Of a stretch of DNA of 32,880 nt, positions 16,109-24,570 are shown in pieces. Origin of the DNA: Lentibacillus saliphilus (GTDB lineage: Bacteria > Bacillota > Bacilli > Bacillales > Amphibacillaceae); assembly GCF_019093865.1 (NCBI RefSeq), contig NZ_JABJXD010000012.1, positions 1 to 32,880 of the forward strand. The letters are read 5' to 3'. The notes below the pieces were generated by a model. That model saw only the letters and a list, made by a program, of their open reading frames with translations, made no database searches and had not been told where the DNA came from. Both the position numbers and the translations under genes were made by a program. The stretch's first letter is position 1; every line of letters starts with the position of its first letter.

Positions 16109-18817
16109 TTATAAGCTGTAACCAACCGTAATAATTTCGTGACCACTTACAGGAACATTTATTTTACCGTTAACGTCGAGAGAGAGGGTTTCTTCCTGTT
16201 CTTCAATGACATTACTTTTGTAGGCAGATGTGCTATAGGGTAATTTAATCTGCAATGTGTCCTTTTTATCATAAAGATGGAACCAACGCAGCATAATGTC
16301 ACCAGTAGCCTCAGATACCCGTGCTGATGAAAATGCAAGCTTGTCTCCTTGCCATTCAACAAACGACCCCTCTGGCGCTAACGCACCGTCCTGAATCGGT
16401 GCCTGGCTCGTAGTCCATGGCACCTGATACTGATAGGCCTGTCGGTAACTGTCAGTTGCATCACCACGATGCGGATAGATGGCAAATGATACTGTGTATT
16501 CACCTAGACATTGCGCTTCAGGGGTCGGGAAATAGCCCCAGTCACCCATCTCACCAACTGAACGGAGTAAAGTCACTGCAATCGTGTTTTGGCCATCCCT
16601 TAATACTTCATACTCGTTTAGACCATAATTGGCGATGGTTAAGCCTTCTTCTTCGTTGCCAATAGAGACGAAATCCTGTTGGTGCTGAGAGTTATCAGGA
16701 TTTATCCACTCAGCAGATGGCTCGTTTGGTCGCTTAACCACTTCGAATATCGAATCGGCATAGTGTTCGTTCGTGTCAATCATTGTTGGGAATAAAACAC
16801 GCAATCGATGATCTTTTGCCTGGTTATTGAATGTAGTCTTTACTTGAACACCTTTACCATTTTTTTCAAGTGATACGTAAGTTTTGATGATAAATGGCAC
16901 GGTTTCTTCTTTTCGAGCTGCTCTTCGCATATTAAATTGAACAAGCTCTTTTTGTTCACGGTCAAGAAGATCAGTCGCGCTTTTTGGTATCGCCCATTCA
17001 TGTATGATTTCATAAGTTGCACGGAAAGAGGTATCCTCAATCACTTGAATATGTGCAGGAATTTGTTCCGTTGTTAAAGGTGTCTCATTTTCCGGTTGTT
17101 TAAACATATATTCATTACCAATATCACCGGTGTCTTCGTAGATTCCTAAACCACGATATGTTCGGCCCGTTGATTTGTCTGTAATCGATAATGAGCCATT
17201 AGATGCAATCTTCACCTCTAGATGATCGTTAGCCATCGTGTTCGTTCCAATAATCAGTGTAGAGGTTGGTTCACATTTCTTCTTTTCTTCTACAGGTATG
17301 AGGGCAAATGTTTTATAACCCAATGCTGGAATGTTTTGAGCTTCAAATGTTATTTTTGCCTGACGTGCCATAAATGGTTGCCTGAACTTATCATTTGGTA
17401 GATCATAGCCAAACATTATACCTAAGTCTTCCATTTCAAAATCATATTCATATCCATCGCTATCTACGAGTTTTTTATTACTTATTTCAAATGTTTTTAA
17501 GTTGTCTTGATTAACACCCTCAGAAAAATATTCCCGTTTTACATTAAGAGTGACACTGAGTGTGCCAGTACGCTCATATCCCGTCGTATTAAAAACGACA
17601 AACGGTAGCACTTCGCCCTCTCCGAATTGCGTCGTATTAATCTGCTCTGTAATGGCCGCTGACGATTCTTCAATCAAGGCTTCTGCCACATGCAAGCTGT
17701 CCGCAAATCGTGTCACCATATTTCGATGCACTTCATCGACACTGCAGCCGCAAATGCTATCATGAGGATGGTTTTGCATGAGCTTCTTCCAGGCATATTC
17801 AAACTTATGATGGTTATATGACTTACCGAGCATATAAGCGAACGATGCAAGTGGCTCAGCAACTTTTGCCAGCATCGTTTCGCCTGTTCGGTTCATTTGT
17901 TTTAAATACACACGTGATGACGCTGTATTAACAAGGGTTCCCCAACCATCCGTTTGTTGACTTCGCAATTCCCCATCAACCGTTTTTAAATTTTGTGGTA
18001 AAGCACCAACAAGACTTTCAATATAATCATTGAAATTTGAATGCTTAAATGTTACGTCAGGGTATAGCATTTGGGCAGTCTTAATCGCTTCAGGTAAATC
18101 TTTTTGAATCGGCTGATGATCACATCCGTTCATGACTAACATGTGCGGACTAGACGCAAACTTCTCCAGTCCTTCCATCCTACTCGACCAATAGGCTTTT
18201 GCCTCTTGTTTATCAACGGGAACCTCATTCCCGTTGCAATACCAGTTGGCAAATAAAACACCATACACTTTGGATCCGTCCGGTGAACGCCAGTACATTT
18301 CTGAATAAGGCGATTCAAAGTTGTCTGATTCAATTACGGTATTATTGAACCCTGTTGGTTTCACACCTCGCCCAAAAATGGCATTATTGATGCCAGCCTG
18401 ACGAAGCAGCTGGGGGGCTTGGCCTATATTACCGAATGAATCCGGAAAATAGCCGACTTTAGAAACATTTCCCCATTGCTTAGCATCCTTCATTCCGTAT
18501 TGAAGGTTCCGTACATTCGATTCGCTGCTCGTTAAAAATTCATCCTGTAAGATATACCATGGCCCGATATGTATCATACCTTCTTGAATGAACTGTTTAA
18601 GATCTTCTCTTTTATCGGGACGCACCTGCAAATAATCCTCGAGAATAATTGTCTGACCATCTAGATGAAAGCTTTTAAAACCTGGATGTGTTTTCAATGT
18701 TTCCAAAAGGTCATCCATCAAATCAACGAGGCGCATATGATGATTTTCATAAGGCATGTACCATTCTCGATCCCAATGGGTATGAGATATAATATGAATC
18801 TGTTTATTGTGTGTCAT
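16109..18817 (-). CDS. Family GH38 alpha-mannosidase
   Basis: Encodes 902 residues without a signal peptide, so probably a cytoplasmic exo-alpha-mannosidase. The N-terminal HTHWDREWY gives zinc ligands H14 and D16. The retaining nucleophile is expected at D126 in YFPDSFGN, and a further zinc ligand is H352 in NHPHDSICGCS. These are the GH38 hallmarks. A GH38 C-terminal beta domain follows. Homologues include E. coli MngB (mannosylglycerate hydrolase) and streptococcal alpha-1,3-mannosidases; substrate linkage cannot be read from sequence. The ATG at 18817 follows GGAGG by about 6 bases; an upstream in-frame ATG overlaps that site. It is the last gene of the ROK-ABC operon, implying that it hydrolyses the imported mannoside. 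Confidence 0.93.
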   Translation of the reverse strand: MTHNKQIHIISHTHWDREWYMPYENHHMRLVDLMDDLLETLKTHPGFKSFHLDGQTIILEDYLQVRPDKREDLKQFIQEGMIHIGPWYILQDEFLTSSESNVRNLQYGMKDAKQWGNVSKVGYFPDSFGNIGQAPQLLRQAGINNAIFGRGVKPTGFNNTVIESDNFESPYSEMYWRSPDGSKVYGVLFANWYCNGNEVPVDKQEAKAYWSSRMEGLEKFASSPHMLVMNGCDHQPIQKDLPEAIKTAQMLYPDVTFKHSNFNDYIESLVGALPQNLKTVDGELRSQQTDGWGTLVNTASSRVYLKQMNRTGETMLAKVAEPLASFAYMLGKSYNHHKFEYAWKKLMQNHPHDSICGCSVDEVHRNMVTRFADSLHVAEALIEESSAAITEQINTTQFGEGEVLPFVVFNTTGYERTGTLSVTLNVKREYFSEGVNQDNLKTFEISNKKLVDSDGYEYDFEMEDLGIMFGYDLPNDKFRQPFMARQAKITFEAQNIPALGYKTFALIPVEEKKKCEPTSTLIIGTNTMANDHLEVKIASNGSLSITDKSTGRTYRGLGIYEDTGDIGNEYMFKQPENETPLTTEQIPAHIQVIEDTSFRATYEIIHEWAIPKSATDLLDREQKELVQFNMRRAARKEETVPFIIKTYVSLEKNGKGVQVKTTFNNQAKDHRLRVLFPTMIDTNEHYADSIFEVVKRPNEPSAEWINPDNSQHQQDFVSIGNEEEGLTIANYGLNEYEVLRDGQNTIAVTLLRSVGEMGDWGYFPTPEAQCLGEYTVSFAIYPHRGDATDSYRQAYQYQVPWTTSQAPIQDGALAPEGSFVEWQGDKLAFSSARVSEATGDIMLRWFHLYDKKDTLQIKLPYSTSAYKSNVIEEQEETLSLDVNGKINVPVSGHEIITVGYSL

Positions 18818-18941
18818 AATAACCTCCATTGACCACCTATATTTTTAAAGACATGTTGATTGTGTAACATGCTGACGTGCTGCAGCCAACACCTATTGAA
18901 TCGTGCATTAAAATCGTCCTTTTGTGGCTATAATCATATCG

Positions 18942-19769
18942 TTAACCTTTAGATGCTCCACCAAGACTGAAGCCTTGAGACATATATTTCTGTCCCATAA
19001 AATACAAAATTATGACTGGAATTGTGTATACAAAGGAAAATGCTGCGAGTTGTCCGTAAAACACCATTCCATGCTGACCAAAGAACTGAAAAATGGTTAC
19101 GGAAGCCGGTAATTTTTCCACTGATTGAATTAATATAAACGGCACAAAAAAGTTGCCCCAGCTATTTGTAAACGTAAAGATCAATACTGTAAAAATCCCC
19201 GGCTTCATGAGTGGCGCAATAACTTTTCTCAGCCCTACCAATACTGAAGCACCATCAATCCACGCAGACTCTTCAAGTGTAACTGGAACTGAATCAATGA
19301 AATTTTTCATCAGCCAAATACCATATGGCAATCCAGAAGCCGATAGAAATAGCATTGTAGCAATGAGTGAATCATTTAAATTAAAGAATACAAACAACTG
19401 ATAAACAGGAACCATGATGGCAGTCATAGGCAACCCTGACATAAACAAGATTGTTAGTATAATAGAATTTTTATGCTTCAAGTGGTATCTCGATAATGGA
19501 TACGCCGCAAGTGCAGATACAAATACGAGTAATAAAGAAGATCCCAGAGACAGGAATACCCCAATAGCAAAAGCTCGTAATATGTCCGGATCAGTCAACA
19601 ATTGTGTCCAATTATCAAGTGTGAATTCTTCCGGCCACTCAATGGACAATGTCGCATGTGCATCAAAGGAAGCAAATAACATCCAAAGAAGTGGTATGAA
19701 AAACATGATCCCTATAATTGTAAGTATGATGTAGGGTAATGCGGTTTGTAGTCGTTTTTTACTGAACAT
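18942..19769 (-). CDS. Carbohydrate ABC transporter permease (MalG type)
   Basis: Encodes 275 residues with about six membrane helices. The EAA loop contacting the ATPase is EESAWIDGASVLVGLRKVI near residue 185. The sequence and the ending FSLGGASKG are typical of CUT1-family MalG/LacG proteins. AAAGAGGGA precedes the ATG. It lies 13 bases after the MalF-type gene and forms the inner-membrane channel with it. A 124-base gap containing weak palindromes (CATGTT/AACATG and GCTGCAGC) separates it from the mannosidase gene on the same strand; no terminator is evident there. The likely substrate is an oligosaccharide or glycoside containing mannose, inferred from the adjacent GH38 enzyme. Confidence 0.92.
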   Translation of the reverse strand: MFSKKRLQTALPYIILTIIGIMFFIPLLWMLFASFDAHATLSIEWPEEFTLDNWTQLLTDPDILRAFAIGVFLSLGSSLLLVFVSALAAYPLSRYHLKHKNSIILTILFMSGLPMTAIMVPVYQLFVFFNLNDSLIATMLFLSASGLPYGIWLMKNFIDSVPVTLEESAWIDGASVLVGLRKVIAPLMKPGIFTVLIFTFTNSWGNFFVPFILIQSVEKLPASVTIFQFFGQHGMVFYGQLAAFSFVYTIPVIILYFMGQKYMSQGFSLGGASKG

Positions 19770-19782
19770 ATGAATCCCTCTT

Positions 19783-20670
19783 TTAATCGTCAGTTTTCAA
19801 AAATCGAATATACAGTAAGCTAAGCGCAATTCCAATTAACAAAAGTACGAGTGAAATAGCTGTCCCGTATCCTAATTGATAATTAACAAATGCCTGATCA
19901 TACATAAATAATGGCAATGTAGTTGATTTTTCTCCTGGACCGCCACCAGTAAGAGCGAATATTAATGTAAAAACACCTAGCGTTTGTAATGTAACTAATA
20001 CCATATTTGTTACAGCTGCACCTTTTATAATTGGCAAGGTTACTCTCCAAAGTCGCTGCCATGCATTAGCACCATCAATTTTAGCTGCTTCTTCAACTTC
20101 TTGCGGTACATCATCAAGAGCTGCCTGATACATCAACATGGAAAATGCAGCACCATGCCAAATGTTTACAAAGATCACGCTAATCAAAGGGAATTTCAAC
20201 AACCATGCGATAGGTTCAATGCCTGCGAAGCCTAAAATAGTATTCAATGTACCTTGATCACTTAAAAATGCAAACCATACGAAAGCCACCACAATTTCAG
20301 GTGTAATCCAGCCAGCTAAAACAAGTAATCCAATCGTACTTCTGAATGGTTTTGCTTTTTTCTTCATTAAAAATGCAACTAGAAAGCCTACAAGCTGTTG
20401 GCCTATCACAGCGGAACAGATCAGAAAAATGAGGGTATTTATAATGCTCGTTTTAAAGCTTGGATCATTAAACATACGGGTAAAGTTATCAAAACCAATA
20501 AATTGTGTGTTGTTGGCAGCCTCTCCTGTTAAAGCCATATTCGTGAATGAAAAATAAATGGTCATGATAATCGGACCCATGACAAACAAGAGTAGCAAAA
20601 CGATGGCAGGTGATCCAAATATAAGTGCCCTAAGATAAGGGTTTCCGTTAATTGATTTATGTTTTGCCAA
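19783..20670 (-). CDS. Carbohydrate ABC transporter permease (MalF type)
   Basis: Encodes 295 residues with about six membrane segments. The EAA loop is visible as EVEEAAKIDGANAWQRLW near residue 195. The family is CUT1 MalF/UgpA-like. No ATG is available; the TTG at 20670 is chosen because AAAGAGGTG (20678-20686) lies 7 bases upstream, whereas another in-frame TTG at 20676 is too close to it. It pairs with the MalG-type protein to form the transmembrane channel. The 57-base space between it and the binding-protein gene holds a GC-rich hairpin that may tune relative expression. Confidence 0.9.
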   Translation of the reverse strand: MAKHKSINGNPYLRALIFGSPAIVLLLLFVMGPIIMTIYFSFTNMALTGEAANNTQFIGFDNFTRMFNDPSFKTSIINTLIFLICSAVIGQQLVGFLVAFLMKKKAKPFRSTIGLLVLAGWITPEIVVAFVWFAFLSDQGTLNTILGFAGIEPIAWLLKFPLISVIFVNIWHGAAFSMLMYQAALDDVPQEVEEAAKIDGANAWQRLWRVTLPIIKGAAVTNMVLVTLQTLGVFTLIFALTGGGPGEKSTTLPLFMYDQAFVNYQLGYGTAISLVLLLIGIALSLLYIRFLKTDD

Positions 20671-20693
20671 GATCAAACACCTCTTTAATGAAT

Positions 20694-20715
20694 GGGGCCA
20701 TCATATGACGGCCCC
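20694..20715 (-). other. GC-rich intercistronic hairpin between binding protein and permease
   Basis: GGGGCC and GGCCCC flank a TCATATGA core, giving a nearly perfect 22-base palindrome (one mismatched pair). It starts just after the binding-protein stop. No T-run follows on the minus strand, so it is not a typical terminator. Such hairpins after binding-protein genes often stabilise the upstream mRNA segment. Confidence 0.7.
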
Positions 20716-20727
20716 AAAAATTCAATG

Positions 20728-22065
20728 TTATTCTGTCTTAGTATTCTCTTCTCCTACGTCACGTTTGACGTCTTTTGCAAATTGTTTCATCGCTTCTTCG
20801 GGTGTTAAATTGTCTGTTGTTACAGCTTCAACCGCACTCTGAATATTGGAAGAAACTGCAGGATAGTTATCATAAGATGGTCGATAACTCGTAAATTCAA
20901 GGAAGCTTGTCATTTTATCCTGGTATGTCAATTGATTGTATTCATCCATTTCCGCAATATCTTTACGTGGCGTTAATTGAGAACCATACCTTAGATTTTC
21001 TTTACTTGTCGCCATTTTTATAAATTCCATGGCAAGGTCTTTGTTGTCCGATTTGGCTGGGATTGAAAGGGTCCAACCACCAGACACAGTCGTATGACCT
21101 GGATCTTGTCCATCGGCTGTTGGCATTGGAGCAAGGTCAATAGATTCACTCCATTCAGGCCATGGCGCATTACCGTTTTCTTGCCAGTTTCCTGGTACCC
21201 AGTTACCATCAAGCGCAATACCTACTTCGCCAGCAGGCATTAATTCTGTTGAAACTTTGGCACCTCCCTGACCTGTAATGCCCCAACTTAAACTTGCACC
21301 AAGATCATTCGAATATATTTGATCAATAAACTCAAGCGACTTTAAAAATCCATCACTTTTTACAATCCATTTTTCCTTTTCTTCATCGTATAATTTACTG
21401 TCAGTCCCATTTAAGAGAACTAGGAATGTTTGCATCGTAGTACCTTCACCCATTGCTTTTCCGGAATTCAGCCAAAAAGGCACTTCGACCTGATTTTTTA
21501 TTTTTTCAGCAGCATCAAGAACCTCTTCCCATGTTGCAGGCTGCCATGGTACGTCAATTCCAGCTTCTTCGAATACTTTTTTGTTGTACCAAAGTCCTCT
21601 AACATCGGTCGAAATTGGTACACCATAAATTTCTCCGCCTTTTCCTGTAACACCGTCTTTTACAGGCTCAAAAAATTGATCCCAATCAGACCACGCATTT
21701 ACTTTATCTGTGATTGGCTCCAAATATCCTGCTGCAGAATCTGGCTTGATTTGGTAGGAATCCTCCATTACAATATCAGGTGCTGTTTTTTCTGATTTCA
21801 TCATCAGAATTTTCTTGTTTGGATAGTCCCCTTCATTACTCTGAATTTCAGTAATATCTACGGTGACATCTTCATGCTCACTTTCAAATTGTTTCTTAAC
21901 GTCTTTCATCCAAGAAGCAAAAGAATCATCAGGTGCTTTATATACGAGTTCTAACGTCTTTCCGTCTCCTTTTGCATCGTTATCATCCCCACCACACCCA
22001 GTAAATGCTACAGCCACTACAGCTAAAACTAATAAAGTAAGTATGCGTTTGCTCCAATAACTCAT
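20728..22065 (-). CDS. Carbohydrate ABC transporter substrate-binding lipoprotein
   Basis: Encodes 445 residues. The signal peptide ends in AFTGC with the lipidated cysteine at residue 24, then an acidic linker (GGDDNDAKGDG). The mature protein belongs to the family 1 (MalE/UgpB-like) extracellular binding proteins: APDIVMEDSYQIKPD, YGVPISTDVRGLWYNKKVFEEAGID and the C-terminal SGGWTLSIPAKSDNKDLAMEFIKMA. Several tryptophans (for example WVPGNWQENGNAPWPEW) could stack against sugar rings. AAAGGGGAAG precedes the ATG. It follows the ROK gene by 86 bases. The ligand is inferred to be an alpha-mannoside from the GH38 enzyme in the same operon; no ATPase gene is present in the locus. Confidence 0.93.
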   Translation of the reverse strand: MSYWSKRILTLLVLAVVAVAFTGCGGDDNDAKGDGKTLELVYKAPDDSFASWMKDVKKQFESEHEDVTVDITEIQSNEGDYPNKKILMMKSEKTAPDIVMEDSYQIKPDSAAGYLEPITDKVNAWSDWDQFFEPVKDGVTGKGGEIYGVPISTDVRGLWYNKKVFEEAGIDVPWQPATWEEVLDAAEKIKNQVEVPFWLNSGKAMGEGTTMQTFLVLLNGTDSKLYDEEKEKWIVKSDGFLKSLEFIDQIYSNDLGASLSWGITGQGGAKVSTELMPAGEVGIALDGNWVPGNWQENGNAPWPEWSESIDLAPMPTADGQDPGHTTVSGGWTLSIPAKSDNKDLAMEFIKMATSKENLRYGSQLTPRKDIAEMDEYNQLTYQDKMTSFLEFTSYRPSYDNYPAVSSNIQSAVEAVTTDNLTPEEAMKQFAKDVKRDVGEENTKTE

Positions 22066-22151
22066 ATTTATCTTCCCCTTTCAAATGTGTATCAAGATCG
22101 TTAACACGAGTCGCGTAATTGCGTATTGAAGCAACCACCCCCTTATTGTAG

Positions 22152-23408
22152 TTAGTGGACACTTGTTGATAGGACAACCCTATCGACCTTTAAAAAAAAT
22201 GCGCCCTCTGGATAATCAAACAATCTTTGTTGTATGACAGCTGCCGCTCCAACTAAATTAGATTGCTTATGAAATTTCGATTGCGCAAATGTGATTCTCT
22301 CTGAAAAAGGTGAAAATGTACGTTGCTTAGCTACGTGTTCTGCAATTTTGATCATTTCTGGATATAGCACGGTTACTGATCCACCAAATATAACTTGATC
22401 AGGCGCAAATAAATTAATCGCATTGGCCACACCCAATCCGAGATATCTACCTGCCTCATCTAATATATGTTTAGCCAGCTGATCACCTTGTTTAGCGTGA
22501 TTAATAATAAGATCTATTGTTAACGCTTTCTCGTTACGTACAAAAGCTTCTTCAAGTGTCGTTGGGTACCCGCGGCGTATTTCTTCTTTTACACGTCTCT
22601 GGATCGCAATACCGGAACTGAGCGCTTCCAAGCAACCAAAATTACCACAATTACAACGTGGGCCATCAATGTCTATTGCCATATGCCCAATTTCACCTGC
22701 ACCATTTCCAAACCCTCGGTGTACACGGGCATTTATAATGAGTCCCCCACCAAGACCAACGTCGTTAAAAATATAAAGGATATCCTCATCCGTAGTGACA
22801 TGTCCAAACCATTGTTCTGCCAAAGCAGAGGCATTGGCATCTTTCTCGAGGACGGTTGTTAATCCATATCTATCTTCTAGCAGATATTTAATATCAATGT
22901 TGCTAACACCTTCCATGTTTGGCGGTGTCAACATCCGCCCATCTCGAGCATCAATCGGCCCTGGGGCAGAGACGCCTATACCTGCTATCTTCACGGAATC
23001 ATTCGTTCTTCGCTCTAGCAGTTGGTCAATTACCGTGTAAACTCTTTCAATTAAAGGAGCACCTTGAGTATCAACTGTTGTCTCCTCAATTACCCGAGCT
23101 TTTAAATCAATTTCTGCTGCCGAAATGTGTTCAACGCCGATATCTACCGCAATAACGTGGATGCTATTCCAGTTCATATCATATAACACAGGGGGTCTGC
23201 CACCTTCTGATTCACCATACCCCACTTCTTTAATTACGTTTAATTTGACCAGATCAGCTACAATGTTACTAACAGCAGCAAATGTGAGCGACAAATAATT
23301 TGCAAGCGCAATTTTAGTAATTGGACCTTGTTCACGAATCTGTTTTAAAATATAAGAACGATTAAGTTGTCGGACACCTTCCCCTTGAAGGTTTTTAACT
23401 TTCGACAT
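22152..23408 (-). CDS. ROK family transcriptional regulator
   Basis: Encodes 418 residues. Residues 1-75 form a winged helix-turn-helix of the NagC/Mlc/XylR type (VRQLNRSYILKQIREQGPITK onward, then EGGRPP at the wing). The rest is a ROK sugar-kinase-like domain with AVDIGVEHISAAEID and the zinc motif CNCGNFGC (about residues 251-258). LEKDANASALAEQW matches the sugar-binding segment. A sugar, perhaps mannose or a mannoside, is the likely inducer. The ATG at 23408 has GGAGG 7 bases upstream; upstream in-frame starts lack one. It is the first gene of the mannoside operon, so it probably represses itself and the downstream genes. Confidence 0.92.
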   Translation of the reverse strand: MSKVKNLQGEGVRQLNRSYILKQIREQGPITKIALANYLSLTFAAVSNIVADLVKLNVIKEVGYGESEGGRPPVLYDMNWNSIHVIAVDIGVEHISAAEIDLKARVIEETTVDTQGAPLIERVYTVIDQLLERRTNDSVKIAGIGVSAPGPIDARDGRMLTPPNMEGVSNIDIKYLLEDRYGLTTVLEKDANASALAEQWFGHVTTDEDILYIFNDVGLGGGLIINARVHRGFGNGAGEIGHMAIDIDGPRCNCGNFGCLEALSSGIAIQRRVKEEIRRGYPTTLEEAFVRNEKALTIDLIINHAKQGDQLAKHILDEAGRYLGLGVANAINLFAPDQVIFGGSVTVLYPEMIKIAEHVAKQRTFSPFSERITFAQSKFHKQSNLVGAAAVIQQRLFDYPEGAFFLKVDRVVLSTSVH

Positions 23409-23454
23409 TGACTTACCTCCACTCATTTTTAAATTAATTATAATAAACCATTGA

Positions 23455-23468
23455 ATAAACCGTTTACA
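23455..23468 (-). promoter_or_regulatory. Possible cre site (CcpA) in the ROK operon leader
   Basis: Read on the minus strand, TGTAAACGGTTTAT matches the catabolite-response consensus TGWAANCGNTNWCA except at the last two positions. It lies about 80 bases downstream of the predicted transcription start, where it could act as a roadblock. Confidence 0.4.
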
Positions 23469-23476
23469 CAAAGGGA

Positions 23477-23490
23477 TAATACATGTATTA
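23477..23490. promoter_or_regulatory. 14-bp perfect palindrome in the ROK operon leader
   Basis: TAATACATGTATTA is a perfect palindrome with no spacer, located between the larger palindrome and the ROK start codon. It is a secondary operator candidate. Confidence 0.35.
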
Positions 23491-23518
23491 AGTGTTAATA
23501 ACCGCTATTTATGATGTT

Positions 23519-23541
23519 CTTATTAAACTATTTTTAATAAG
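23519..23541. promoter_or_regulatory. Candidate ROK operator (9-5-9 palindrome)
   Basis: CTTATTAAA and TTTAATAAG form perfect 9-bp arms around a 5-base spacer. The element begins about 5 bases after the predicted start of the operon transcript, a classic repressor position. The TTATT...AATAA arms resemble the AT-rich operators of the ROK proteins NagC and Mlc. Confidence 0.6.
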
Positions 23542-23552
23542 TGTTTAAAAAA

Positions 23553-23581
23553 AGTATAACATGCTCTATTATATTCGTAAA
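23553..23581 (-). promoter_or_regulatory. Promoter of the ROK-mannoside operon
   Basis: TTTACG (23576-23581) and TATACT (23553-23558) on the minus strand are 17 bases apart, and the -10 is extended (TG-T-TATACT). The transcript would start near 23546 with a leader of about 140 bases. Confidence 0.65.
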
Positions 23582-23665
23582 CATTTTCAACCAAGTTTAT
23601 AAACTTTAATCCATATATTTAGATATTGAAGTTAAACATATTATTTTAGATGAAATAATCCCAAG

Positions 23666-23703
23666 CAGAAAAACCTTTACTCAAATATGGCAAAGGTTTT
23701 TCG
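23666..23703. terminator. Terminator after menB
   Basis: AAAAACCTTT (23669-23678) pairs with AAAGGTTTTT (23692-23701). The A/T-rich ends provide U-tracts in both directions. It closes the menFDHB operon and isolates it from the mannoside operon. Confidence 0.85.
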
Positions 23704-23725
23704 CTTTCAACAAAGTGCTTAACGC

Positions 23726-24544
23726 TTATGGGAAGCGTGGGAACTGTTTGAAATCAGGTGTTCTTTTTTCTTTAAAGGCATCGCGTCCTTCTTTTGCCTC
23801 ATCTGTCGTATAGTAAAGCAATGTTGCATCGCCCCCCATTTGCTGGAGACCTGCTAAACCGTCCGTTGCTGCATTGAATGAAGCCTTCATGAAGCGTAGC
23901 GCTGTTGGTGATTTTTGTAGAATTTCCTCACACCATTGTAGCGTCTCAGCTTCAAGCTGATCGAGTGGAACCACTTTATTTACCATGCCCATCTCATATG
24001 CTTCGTCAGCATTGTACTGGCGGCATAAGTACCAGATTTCGCGAGCACGCTTCTGCCCGACCATTTCAGCTAAAAGACCAGCGCCGTAGCCTGCATCAAA
24101 GCTACCAACTTTAGGGCCTGTCTGTCCGAAAATTGCATTGTCAGCTGCGATCGTTAAGTCACATACGATATGTAGGACGTGCCCACCACCAATTGCATAA
24201 CCAGATACTTCGGCAATGACTGGCTTTGGTATCGTTCGAATGAGTCGCTGTAAGTCAAGCACATTTAATCTTGGCACTTGATCTTCACCGACATAACCAC
24301 CATGACCTCTAACAGACTGGTCGCCACCTGAACAAAATGCCTTGTCGCCAGCACCAGCTAATACAATGACACCAATTGATGAGTCGTCTCGTGCATCCGC
24401 AAATGCATCAATCATTTCATTAACAGTTAGTGGTGTAAACGCGTTTCGCTTTTCAGGACGATTAATCGTCACTTTTGCCACACCGTTATATTTTTGATAA
24501 ATAATTTCCTTATAGTCGCGCACTTTTTCCCAGTTTACAGTCAT
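23726..24544 (-). CDS. menB: 1,4-Dihydroxy-2-naphthoyl-CoA synthase
   Basis: Crotonase-fold enzyme that closes the second ring of the naphthoquinone from o-succinylbenzoyl-CoA. The 272 residues match the family (271 in B. subtilis). Visible signatures are [11 protein letters not shown] near residue 30, [17 protein letters not shown] near residue 85, the oxyanion-hole region [15 protein letters not shown] and [18 protein letters not shown]. The C-terminal [11 protein letters not shown] is the usual MenB ending. AGGAGG precedes the ATG. It is the last gene of the menF-menD-menH-menB operon, 26 bases after menH, and is followed by a terminator rather than by menE. Confidence 0.97.
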   Translation of the reverse strand: MTVNWEKVRDYKEIIYQKYNGVAKVTINRPEKRNAFTPLTVNEMIDAFADARDDSSIGVIVLAGAGDKAFCSGGDQSVRGHGGYVGEDQVPRLNVLDLQRLIRTIPKPVIAEVSGYAIGGGHVLHIVCDLTIAADNAIFGQTGPKVGSFDAGYGAGLLAEMVGQKRAREIWYLCRQYNADEAYEMGMVNKVVPLDQLEAETLQWCEEILQKSPTALRFMKASFNAATDGLAGLQQMGGDATLLYYTTDEAKEGRDAFKEKRTPDFKQFPRFP

Positions 24545-24570
24545 AATTTACCTCCTAGTATAAAAACAGT

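Noticed and set aside
16109-23408. Insertion-sequence or phage origin of the mannoside locus
   Set aside because: No transposase, integrase, terminal inverted repeat or target-site duplication was seen at either border.
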